From Gammaproteobacteria bacterium (GTDB lineage Bacteria > Pseudomonadota > Gammaproteobacteria > SZUA-229): a stretch of 43,359 nucleotides of DNA. The translations under genes were made by a program, and so were the position numbers. Shown piece after piece: positions 15,995 to 23,474 of the stretch; position 1 is the stretch's first letter; every line of letters begins with the position of its first letter. The stretch is taken from positions 1 to 43,359 of the forward strand of contig JAJRUQ010000186.1 in the NCBI GenBank assembly GCA_024277705.1. The letters run 5' to 3'. The notes under the pieces were generated by a model, which saw nothing but the letters and a program-made list of their open reading frames with translations, had not been told where the DNA came from and made no database searches.

Positions 15995-16011
15995 TGTAAT
16001 GTATTGTGACA
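15995..16011 (-). promoter_or_regulatory. Candidate PrsR enhancer site upstream of PEP-CTERM gene 2
   Basis: The minus strand reads TGTCACAATACATTACA. It shares 13/17 positions with the site at 6577-6593 and 12/17 with that at 905-921, and is centred about 98 bp before the expected start site. Confidence 0.45.
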
Positions 16012-16297
16012 GTTAAAAGATGGTTGCTGTTGTAATTATGACAAAAATTTCATGTTTTGAAAGTGAAATCTATATAAATCAACGCTTTACAGGCTCATTG
16101 TGAGTGTAAAAAAAAGCGACGGACAAAGTTGTGTGCTGTTATTGTTGTATTCTGTGACCGTGATAACAGTGTTTTATGGTAGAGATGAACTATAATTCAA
16201 CACAAATTATGTATGTTTAGTGTCATGTTAAGTTAAGTCTCAATGTGTTCTTTGTGCTTGCCTTTGATAGTGTACTTTTACTCGGATTTAAATTTTA

Positions 16298-17869
16298 ATG
16301 AATGAACAATTAACCCAGATTTATGGGTATTTGCACGGTATGTGGCGTTATCGCTGGTCTGCTCTTGTTGTCACCTGGTTGGCAGCCATTGCTGGCTGGT
16401 CATTTGTCTTTTCTATGCCTGACCAGTTTAGCGCCAATGCCGTGGTTTATATAGATACCTCCTCTGTGCTGAAGCCGTTATTAAAAGGCCTGGCACCGGA
16501 AACGGATACTAATGATGAACTGCAGGTGATGACGCGTTTTTTACTGAGCCGGGATAATTTAATGTCAGTGGTAAGAGAAACCGATATGGATCTGGAGGCT
16601 AAAACAGCGGCAGACAGAGAAGACATTGTCGAGCGCCTGGCCAGTGCCATTACTATAACCGGTGGTGGTAGCGGTAAGCGTTGGGAAGCTAAAAGTAATG
16701 TTTATGAATTAAGCTATCAGAGTCACTCGGCCAATCGCACTTATCAGGTGGTCTCAAATCTGCTCAATACCATGATTGAAGATACCTTGAATTCAACCAG
16801 AACGGATACCGCAGCGGCACAAAAATTTCTGGATTCACAGATTCGTATTTATGAAGAGCGATTATCGAAGTCGGAGCAGAAACTGGCCGAGTTTAAAAAA
16901 GAAAATGTCGGTTTTATGCCTGATGAGCGTGGTGGCTATTATATGCGCCTGCAGCGGGCAAAAGACTCTGTTGAAGAAACATCATCCGCCTTACGCCTGG
17001 CAGAACGCCGTTATGCTGAGTTATCAAGGCAGCTTAAAGGTGAAAACCCGATATTAAGCAGTGATGGTTACCTTTCAGCGAATGCAAAAAAAATAAAGCA
17101 ATATCAGGCCGAGCTTGATACATTGCTAAACCAATATACAGATCGTCACCCGGACGTACGAGCTTTGAAGGAAATTATCGAAGAGTTAAAAAGGGCGCCT
17201 GATAACAACGACAAATTATCAATGGATACTGCTGAAGACGATACTGCGAAAGAATTTAATCCTGTCTATCAGGAAGTGAAAGTTGGTTTAAGCAAGGCCA
17301 GTGTTGAAGTTGAAATATTAAAAATTCAGTTGAAAGAACAAAATGATTATGTAAACAAGCTGCGCGAATCCATTGACATAATACCGGAAGTGGAAGCCAA
17401 ACTGGCAAAACTTAACCGTGGTTATGAAGTCACCAGAGAGCGATATCTTGATCTTGTTGAGCGTAGAGAGTCGGCACAGCTGGCGCAGAATGCGGGTCAA
17501 AGTTCAAGTGATATTACCTTCCGCGTCATTGAGCCGCCGATCGTGCCGTTTAAACCCTCCGGTCCAAATCGAGAAATGTTTTTATTGGTTGCGCTGGTTG
17601 CAGCACTGGGTGCAGGGCTGGCGTGGAGTTTGCTTCGATATTTGTTACAGCCGACTTTTATTGATTTAACACAGCTGGCTACTGCTACCGGTTTACCGGT
17701 GCTGGGTTCGGTCAGTTTGTATTTATCACCGGAACATAGAAAAAGGCGGCGTTTGCAGTTATTTTCTTTTGTCTCGGCAACTTTTTTACTGGTGGTTGCA
17801 TTTGGCATGGTTTTTGTGTTGCGTGACACGGGCACGGCCATTTTTGCGTCGCTCATCGCGGGAAAATAA
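16298..17869 (+). CDS. XrtA-system polysaccharide chain-length determinant (Wzz/GumC-like)
   Basis: A 523-residue inner-membrane polysaccharide co-polymerase. A short cytoplasmic N-terminus is followed by a first helix (WSALVVTWLAAIAGWSFVF). Then comes a large periplasmic domain with long coiled-coil stretches (about residues 170-400; EERLSKSEQKLAEFKKEN, DTLLNQYTDRHPDVRALK). The family's Pro-rich segment (VIEPPIVPFKPSGPNRE) leads into a second helix, and a third helix lies near the C-terminus (about 485-505). There is no kinase domain, which is supplied by the next gene 3 bp downstream, as in the TIGR03007/TIGR03018 pairs of XrtA loci. It sets chain length and bridges to export. It is first in an operon running to 22441. 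The ribosome binding site is weak. Confidence 0.93.
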   Translation: MNEQLTQIYGYLHGMWRYRWSALVVTWLAAIAGWSFVFSMPDQFSANAVVYIDTSSVLKPLLKGLAPETDTNDELQVMTRFLLSRDNLMSVVRETDMDLEAKTAADREDIVERLASAITITGGGSGKRWEAKSNVYELSYQSHSANRTYQVVSNLLNTMIEDTLNSTRTDTAAAQKFLDSQIRIYEERLSKSEQKLAEFKKENVGFMPDERGGYYMRLQRAKDSVEETSSALRLAERRYAELSRQLKGENPILSSDGYLSANAKKIKQYQAELDTLLNQYTDRHPDVRALKEIIEELKRAPDNNDKLSMDTAEDDTAKEFNPVYQEVKVGLSKASVEVEILKIQLKEQNDYVNKLRESIDIIPEVEAKLAKLNRGYEVTRERYLDLVERRESAQLAQNAGQSSSDITFRVIEPPIVPFKPSGPNREMFLLVALVAALGAGLAWSLLRYLLQPTFIDLTQLATATGLPVLGSVSLYLSPEHRKRRRLQLFSFVSATFLLVVAFGMVFVLRDTGTAIFASLIAGK

Positions 17870-17872
17870 AAT

Positions 17873-18766
17873 ATGAATCAAAAAATGGAAAAAGAAAGTA
17901 CTGGCGCGACGATTACAGAGTTAGTTGCTAAGACGGAGCGTGAAGGTAGCCAGTTTTTCAAACCGAGGGAGGATAATGCTCATCCACAAACTTCGGTTCA
18001 TCAAACAGCCAGCCCGCGACCGCCGTTTCAGGAACCGGGCAAGGTTTATATCGAAGACTTGTTGCGAAAAAACAACATGCTGGTGCGTGGCTCAAATCTG
18101 GGGATCCATTTTGCAGATGAATATCGCCGTATTAAACGACCATTATTGTCGAATGCATTTGGTAAATCAGCCTCTTTACTGGAAAAAGGAAATTTGATTC
18201 TGGTGACCAGTTCGATTCCAGGCGAGGGTAAAACACATACCGCTATTAATCTGGCTTTGTCGATTGCCCATGAGCGCGACCATACGGTATTACTGGTCGA
18301 TTGTGATGTAACACGTCATGGGGCAAGCCGCGCGCTGAATATTACCGACCGACCGGGTCTGGTTGATATCCTGGAAAACGATAATTTTTCTGTTGGCGAT
18401 GCGATATTAAGAACCGATATTCCTGAGTTATGTTTGATCTCGTCCGGTAAACCGCATGATTTTGTTACTGAGCTGCTTGCCAGTCAGAAAATGTCTCAAC
18501 TGGTCTCTGAGATTGGTGAGCGTTATGATGACCGTGTTATTATTTTCGATGGCCCACCATTATTGCCAACACCGCAAACACAGGTCATAGCCAGCCTGGT
18601 TGGCCAGGTGGTGTTTATTATTGAGGCGGGTAAAACACCGCAGATCCTGGTTGAGGAAGCGCTGAGCTTAATTCCTGAGGAGCAGGCGACGGGGCTGGTA
18701 ATGAATAAGAGTGAGGGAATGACTGGTCGCGGTGGTTATTATTATGGATATTACGGCGAAAAATAA
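17873..18766 (+). CDS. XrtA-associated tyrosine autokinase (BY-kinase)
   Basis: A cytoplasmic bacterial tyrosine kinase of 297 residues, the Wzc/CapB-type ATPase partner of the preceding co-polymerase. Walker A SSIPGEGKTH has Lys120. Walker A' is VLLVDCDV and Walker B VIIFDGPP. The C-terminus is a tyrosine cluster (GGYYYGYYGEK) that would be autophosphorylated in trans. The first 60 residues are hydrophilic and lack structure, and EYRRIKRPLL resembles the subunit-contact motif of these kinases. It is separated from the co-polymerase gene by 3 bp, implying coupled translation. Dephosphorylation is probably by the low-molecular-weight phosphatase encoded at 28641. Confidence 0.94.
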   Translation: MNQKMEKESTGATITELVAKTEREGSQFFKPREDNAHPQTSVHQTASPRPPFQEPGKVYIEDLLRKNNMLVRGSNLGIHFADEYRRIKRPLLSNAFGKSASLLEKGNLILVTSSIPGEGKTHTAINLALSIAHERDHTVLLVDCDVTRHGASRALNITDRPGLVDILENDNFSVGDAILRTDIPELCLISSGKPHDFVTELLASQKMSQLVSEIGERYDDRVIIFDGPPLLPTPQTQVIASLVGQVVFIIEAGKTPQILVEEALSLIPEEQATGLVMNKSEGMTGRGGYYYGYYGEK

Positions 18767-18790
18767 AAAATTGATTGTGAACGAAAACTT

Positions 18791-19645
18791 ATGGCTATTC
18801 AGAATGCCTTAACCGTTGATGTTGAAGATTATTTTCAGGTATCAGCTTTTGCTAAAAGCATAAAACAAAATTACTGGGACAATCATCCGTCACGGGTCGA
18901 AAAAAACACCCGGCGGTTGATGGATATGTTCGATGAAGCACAGGTGAAAGCAACATTTTTTGTTTTAGGCTGGGTTGCGGATAGAAATAGAAGGCTCATT
19001 GAAGACATCGCGCAACGCGGACATGAAGTTGCCAGCCATGGTTACAGCCATCAGCTGATTTACAATCAAACCCCCGAAGTCTTTCGTGAAGAAACGATTC
19101 GCTCAAAACGGCTGCTTGAAGACATTGTGCAAATGCCGGTCAGAGGTTACCGGGCCGCCAGTTATTCAATAACAAAAAAATCTTTGTGGGCGTTGGATAT
19201 ACTGGCGGAGGCCGGTTTTGAATACGATTCGAGTATTTTCCCGGTGCGGCATGACCGTTATGGTATTGCTGATGCGATAGAAGTACCGCATTTGCTGAAA
19301 ACGCCGCAGGGACATTCGCTGGTTGAGTTTCCACTGTCGACGGCCAAACTACTTAATTATAAGCTGCCAATAGCTGGCGGTGGGTATTTTCGCCTGTATC
19401 CCTATGCCTTAAGTCGAGCCGGGCTTGCGCAGGTTAACCGCAGGGCGCAGCCATTTATTTTTTATCTGCATCCCTGGGAGATTGATCCTGAGCAGCCCAG
19501 AATAGAAGCCGGGCTCTTTTCACGTTTCCGTCATTATAATAATCTTTCACGTTGCGAAGAGCGTTTGCAGCAGTTGTTAAATGATTTTGAGTTTACCACT
19601 GCGGCAAAGGTGCTGGCGGGGCTGGATTTACTGGATGCTGCTTGA
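18791..19645 (+). CDS. XrtA-system polysaccharide deacetylase (NodB-like, CE4)
   Basis: A 284-residue carbohydrate esterase family 4 protein. The metal and catalytic motifs are LTVDVEDYF (residues 7-15, the DVED variant of TFDDG) and ASHGYSHQ (the H-x3-H metal site). Later motifs are GYRAASYSI and PFIFYLHPWEID. It has no signal peptide, so it may act on the cytoplasmic or lipid-linked glycan. Length and motif variants fit the TIGR03006 group, always found with XrtA exopolysaccharide genes. It is the third gene of the operon and overlaps the next gene by one base (TGATG). It would remove N-acetyl groups from hexosamine in the repeat unit; the substrate is inferred. Confidence 0.93.
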   Translation: MAIQNALTVDVEDYFQVSAFAKSIKQNYWDNHPSRVEKNTRRLMDMFDEAQVKATFFVLGWVADRNRRLIEDIAQRGHEVASHGYSHQLIYNQTPEVFREETIRSKRLLEDIVQMPVRGYRAASYSITKKSLWALDILAEAGFEYDSSIFPVRHDRYGIADAIEVPHLLKTPQGHSLVEFPLSTAKLLNYKLPIAGGGYFRLYPYALSRAGLAQVNRRAQPFIFYLHPWEIDPEQPRIEAGLFSRFRHYNNLSRCEERLQQLLNDFEFTTAAKVLAGLDLLDAA

Positions 19646-21612
19646 TGAGTTATTACATTGAGCTGACCACCGTTGAAGATCTGGAGCCGTTGCAGGCAGA
19701 CTGGACCACGCTTGAAGCGTGTACAGATTGTTCCTATTTTCAGTCCTGGGGCTGGATTGGTACCTGGTTAAAAGAAGTGGTATCCGATATGCAGCCACAG
19801 GTAATCCGTGTCTGGGAACGTGAAGAACTGGTAGCTATCGGTATTCTTGTCAATACTTCGGTTACACGCCGCGGCATCCTGTCATCAAGAAAGCTGTTTC
19901 TCAATGAGGCACCGGTGGCCAACCGTAATATGGTCATTGAATACAATGGTTTGCTGCTAAAAAGAGGGCATGAGGAAGGTGTGTACAAGGCGGCGATCTA
20001 CTACCTGCGTTATGCCGATGCCAATTGGGACGAGCTTTGTCTGGGACTGTTGCGCAAATCAATAACGGATACCTTTATCAACGAACTGCATAATGAATTT
20101 TATATGACTATCGAGAAGCAGGTCTCATCATGGCAGTTTGATAGTAATCATATTGAGCAAGGCATGGCTGGGATCATCGGTAGCCTGAGCAGAAACCGGC
20201 GTTATCAAATTAATAAAGCTTTAAAGTTGTACCGGGAAGATGGTGAGCTGGTACTGACAGAGGCAAATACAGCAGAACAGGCACTGGAATATTTTGATGG
20301 TTTAAAACAACTGCACACGATTCGCTGGCAAGCTAAAGGTAAAACCGGTTCTTTTGTTAATGGTCTATGGGAAAAATTTCATTGCCAGTTGATTAAAACA
20401 AGATTTTCGGCAGGCGAAATCCAGCTGATTAAAATTGAAACGCCGAAAAGAAAAATCGGTTATGTTTACAGCTTTTTGTGGCGTCATCGTGTTTATGTAT
20501 TGCAAACCGGTTTTAATATAGATCTGCCTAAAACTGGTCAGCCCGGCTATATTTCACATATCATGGGCATTCAGCATAACCAGAAAAAAGGTTATAAGAT
20601 TTATGATCTTCTGTCGGAAGATTCCGGTTATAAGAAAATTCTTTGCAACCGTTCAGAGGAGCTGGTTACTGTTTCATTTCAGCGTATCTCAGTTAAATCC
20701 ATGCTGCACCAGGTGTCTTTTTCTGCGATAAAGAGCGGATATATCAGCACGGTCGTTAAAAATTCAATTGCCGACAAAATCAATGTATACGGTACCGGTG
20801 CCGTGGATATGCTGCGTGAAAAATGGATACACCTGGTTAAGAAATGGCCCTCACAGGATAAAAAGTTTTTGCTTGTAGGCTCTGAAAGTTCCGGAACAAC
20901 CGCGGTGTCAGATTTGTTGTTTAAAGAGGTAAATAACCTGCGTTATCTTGAAGAGGGGGAGCAGCAATGGGTCTGGGATGCTTACAGGAGTATCTATCAA
21001 AAACAAAAGAAGGTCAGGGATTACCCGCGTCTGCAGCTGTTTGATGCTATCAAGGTGCCGGGATTTTCTATGATTATCAATGAGTTTCTGGAAGAATTTC
21101 CCAATACGACTATCGTTTATCTGGTGCGAGATCCGCGGGATTTTGCCAGTTCAGCAATAAAAACCTGGAAGATAGGGCATATGAAAGATTTTCATAAAGT
21201 ACCCTGGACGAAAATTGAATGGTTGGGTATTGGCTGCCGGCAACCGGTCGAGTGTCTTGCACTTAGATGGAAAGCCTATATTAATGCAGCGAAAAAAATA
21301 GATAATATTGTTTTTGTAAAGTATGAAGATTTTTGCCGGGATAAAGTTGGCGTAATAGAAGGTATTTGTAAAAAACTTGATTTACCCTTTGACAGGAGCC
21401 GTGTATCACAATTGTGTGATACCCAACTTAGTCATGCCAGCGTGCGGGCTTATCGCCCAAGTGGTCCCGGCGGCTGGCGTAACAGCATCCTTGAAGAAAA
21501 GCATATTAAGTCGATAGAAAAAATATGTGATAAAGAAATGAAAGATTGGGGATATGAGTTTTCTCAGACCAGTGATTTTCTGACGATAAAAGACGAGGTG
21601 CCTGGTGGTTAA
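19645..21612 (+). CDS. FemAB/BioF2-like acyltransferase fused to sulfotransferase
   Basis: A two-domain protein of 655 residues. Residues 1-400 are a GNAT/FemAB-like module of the 'CelD/BioF2' type: SYFQSWGWIGTWLKE near the N-terminus, the conserved RRYQINKALKLYREDG about residue 190, and GYKIYDLLSEDSGYKKI about 315-330. From about residue 405 a PAPS-dependent sulfotransferase begins. Its 5'-phosphosulfate loop is LLVGSESSGTTAVSDLL and its 3'-phosphate motif is VYLVRDPRDFASS. The tail GPGGWRNSI resembles the cofactor-binding RxGxxGxWK-type loop. The start at ATG 19645 overlaps the previous stop (TGATG), so translation is coupled. A TTG one codon earlier is less likely. The fusion suggests that one polypeptide both acylates and sulfates the glycan. 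I know of no described protein with this pairing. Confidence 0.85.
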   Translation: MSYYIELTTVEDLEPLQADWTTLEACTDCSYFQSWGWIGTWLKEVVSDMQPQVIRVWEREELVAIGILVNTSVTRRGILSSRKLFLNEAPVANRNMVIEYNGLLLKRGHEEGVYKAAIYYLRYADANWDELCLGLLRKSITDTFINELHNEFYMTIEKQVSSWQFDSNHIEQGMAGIIGSLSRNRRYQINKALKLYREDGELVLTEANTAEQALEYFDGLKQLHTIRWQAKGKTGSFVNGLWEKFHCQLIKTRFSAGEIQLIKIETPKRKIGYVYSFLWRHRVYVLQTGFNIDLPKTGQPGYISHIMGIQHNQKKGYKIYDLLSEDSGYKKILCNRSEELVTVSFQRISVKSMLHQVSFSAIKSGYISTVVKNSIADKINVYGTGAVDMLREKWIHLVKKWPSQDKKFLLVGSESSGTTAVSDLLFKEVNNLRYLEEGEQQWVWDAYRSIYQKQKKVRDYPRLQLFDAIKVPGFSMIINEFLEEFPNTTIVYLVRDPRDFASSAIKTWKIGHMKDFHKVPWTKIEWLGIGCRQPVECLALRWKAYINAAKKIDNIVFVKYEDFCRDKVGVIEGICKKLDLPFDRSRVSQLCDTQLSHASVRAYRPSGPGGWRNSILEEKHIKSIEKICDKEMKDWGYEFSQTSDFLTIKDEVPGG

Positions 21613-22441
21613 TATTATTGACCGATATCGAGAGGTGGAAAAATATTTTGTTTTAAACAAAATACGTGGTAAATCCTATGTGATTTCATTTTTCTGTGTT
21701 TCTGGGTTTTTACTCAATCGTCTTCTTGGCGTCAATAGTAATGTGTTAAATACGGGCAGTGTGCTTGAAGGGTTTCAGTTGTACACGCGACCACTGTTAA
21801 TATCATATTCAAGAAGTGGAACGAACTGGGTTCGTTATATTATTGAATATCTTTCGCAGCAGCCTACGCCGGGTTATGTGCGCTCAAAAAGCGGGGTAAA
21901 TTTTGTTATTGACCGGGCGCATGCCGGCTATAAAAATATACATAATTATAACAAAGTGATGTTGGTGATAAGGAATTATAAAGAATGTCTGGTGCGCCAT
22001 GACAGCATTGAATTCGTCAACAGCTTTGCAACAATTTCTGATTATCTTGAATCAGACCGGCGCTTGCAGCAGCCACGGTGGTACATAGAAAATATTAAAG
22101 CGTTTGATGATTTCGAAGGTAAAAAGATGCTCCTTTATTATGAGGATTTGCTCACCGATTCGGTAACCTGTGCGAAAAAGATAGCTAACTTTCTCGGGCT
22201 TGATAATGAGCGTCTGGCAGGCTTGATCGATAATATTGATGAGCATAAAAAACGATCCGTTGAACTCTATAAAAATGATCATGACAGCGTTACGTGTGGC
22301 GACGTAAACAAGCTTGATTACCATTCTAAACATGGACTGTCGGAAGAAGCTCGACAGGCATTTGATCAATACTATCGGGAAAATTATCCCCGACTGTTTA
22401 CAAAGTATCTGGCGCGATATCAGGAAGAGTTACCGGTTTGA
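21605..22441 (+). CDS. Sulfotransferase family protein (278 aa)
   Basis: A PAPS-dependent sulfotransferase. The 5'-phosphosulfate binding loop is LLISYSRSGTNWVRYII (about residues 64-80). The 3'-phosphate motif is VMLVIRNYKECLVRH (about 118-132), followed by MLLYYEDLL. It has no signal peptide, although residues 24-42 are fairly hydrophobic. It starts with GTG at 21605, eight bases inside the end of the preceding fusion gene, with GAGG six bases upstream, so the two sulfotransferases are translationally coupled. Likely role: sulfation of the exopolysaccharide repeat unit. It is the last gene of the plus-strand operon, and a terminator overlaps its stop codon. Confidence 0.88.
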   Translation: MVNIIDRYREVEKYFVLNKIRGKSYVISFFCVSGFLLNRLLGVNSNVLNTGSVLEGFQLYTRPLLISYSRSGTNWVRYIIEYLSQQPTPGYVRSKSGVNFVIDRAHAGYKNIHNYNKVMLVIRNYKECLVRHDSIEFVNSFATISDYLESDRRLQQPRWYIENIKAFDDFEGKKMLLYYEDLLTDSVTCAKKIANFLGLDNERLAGLIDNIDEHKKRSVELYKNDHDSVTCGDVNKLDYHSKHGLSEEARQAFDQYYRENYPRLFTKYLARYQEELPV

Positions 22442-23455
22442 GAACCGGTTTTTTGCACGTTCGATCCAGCTGCTGTACTGAATAAAATCGGTCATTGTAT
22501 CTGGAAAACCATAACGTGGTAGTTGATATAAATAATTTTTTTCGTCACTGTCTAGGTCGATAAATGTTGCTTCGGTTGATACCGCTCCCGCTAAACCGAG
22601 CTGTTTGATGTTTTCTATCTCACGTTCGGAAAAATCTTGTGCTCTGCCCGTGGGGTAGCAGAAAACGGGTGAGGGTGAGGCCAGTTCTTCACCAAGTCTT
22701 TTCCATGAGTGTGTTATTTCAAATGACGAGCCTGTATCATTCAGCTTTGAAAGGATGCGGTGACTATTGGTATGCGGTGCAAAGTTTATTCCCTGTTTCT
22801 CCAGTTCTCTGGCGATGTCCCAGGTCATCGCCTGATAGTTTTGCGGGGCATTGAACGGTAGCTTTGTACCAGTTGCAAGTGATATTTGCCTGAGGTAATG
22901 ATCGACATGGTCGGCACTCAGTGTTTTTACCCAGTTTTGTATCTGCTGAACGGCAGATTTTTTTGCTGTAGTATTCTGCAATGGAAATGTTTTTTTCTGA
23001 CCGGCTAATTCAAGCGAGATGTTGCGCTGATGTGTGTTATTGATTAAAAATGATATCTTATCGTCCCATGGCCAAAGTTCTTTATCCAGCATGCCGGAGA
23101 TTAAAAAAATAGTGACAGGGCATTTGTATTTGATAAATATAGGCGCAGCAACCGTCGCCTGGTCAAGAAAGCCATCGTCCATAGTGAAGGCAATGGATCG
23201 TTTTGGCAGTGGCTCACCGTTATGCATGGCGTTTATTATCTGTTCTAGCGAGATAAAATGATAATTTCTATAGCTTAGATATTGCAGGCATTTATCTAAA
23301 AATGCCGGCTCGTGACCTTTGACATAATTTTCAGTTGAAGAAAATCGATGGAGCATAAAAACAGGAATGCCTGTAGTGAGCATGTTTTCTGCGAGTGCGC
23401 TGACGGGGCGACTGGCAAGAGCCGGTACGATCAAGTTCTTTATTAATGTTTTCAC
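22430..23455 (-). CDS. Polysaccharide deacetylase family protein (341 aa)
   Basis: A CE4/NodB-type deacetylase: VFMLHRFSS near the N-terminus, IAFTMDDGFLDQATVAAPI (motif 1, TMDDGF variant), CPVTIFLISGMLD, and FAPHTNSHRIL (motif 2, H-x3-H). PVFCYPTGRAQDFS is motif 3. The start is GTG at 23455; no strong ribosome binding site is visible. There is no convincing signal peptide. It is the last of three minus-strand genes (25995 to 22430) and overlaps the convergent sulfotransferase by 12 bases, so its stop lies under the opposing terminator. The substrate is presumably N-acetylated sugar of the exopolysaccharide, distinct from that of the XrtA-type deacetylase at 18791. Confidence 0.87.
   Translation of the reverse strand: MKTLIKNLIVPALASRPVSALAENMLTTGIPVFMLHRFSSTENYVKGHEPAFLDKCLQYLSYRNYHFISLEQIINAMHNGEPLPKRSIAFTMDDGFLDQATVAAPIFIKYKCPVTIFLISGMLDKELWPWDDKISFLINNTHQRNISLELAGQKKTFPLQNTTAKKSAVQQIQNWVKTLSADHVDHYLRQISLATGTKLPFNAPQNYQAMTWDIARELEKQGINFAPHTNSHRILSKLNDTGSSFEITHSWKRLGEELASPSPVFCYPTGRAQDFSEREIENIKQLGLAGAVSTEATFIDLDSDEKNYLYQLPRYGFPDTMTDFIQYSSWIERAKNRFSNR
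22432..22454 (+). terminator. Rho-independent terminator overlapping the stop codon
   Basis: ACCGGTT (22432-22438) and AACCGGT (22443-22449) form a perfect 7-bp stem with tetraloop TGAG, followed by T6. It lies within the last codons and stop of both convergent genes and closes the 16298-22441 operon. Confidence 0.9.
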
Positions 23456-23474
23456 AAGTAGGGTAGTGTCGGTT

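Larger units (their letters stand above)
15821..16297. other. Divergent control region between PEP-CTERM gene 2 and the chain-length operon
   Basis: 477 bases with no credible gene. It contains the sigma-54 promoter (15917-15932) and the putative activator sites on the PEP-CTERM side. A third, shorter variant, TGTAATTATGACA, is at 16031-16043. On the plus-strand side, a TATAAT-like element (about 16191-16196) lacks a recognisable -35, so the promoter of the chain-length operon is not assigned. Confidence 0.45.
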
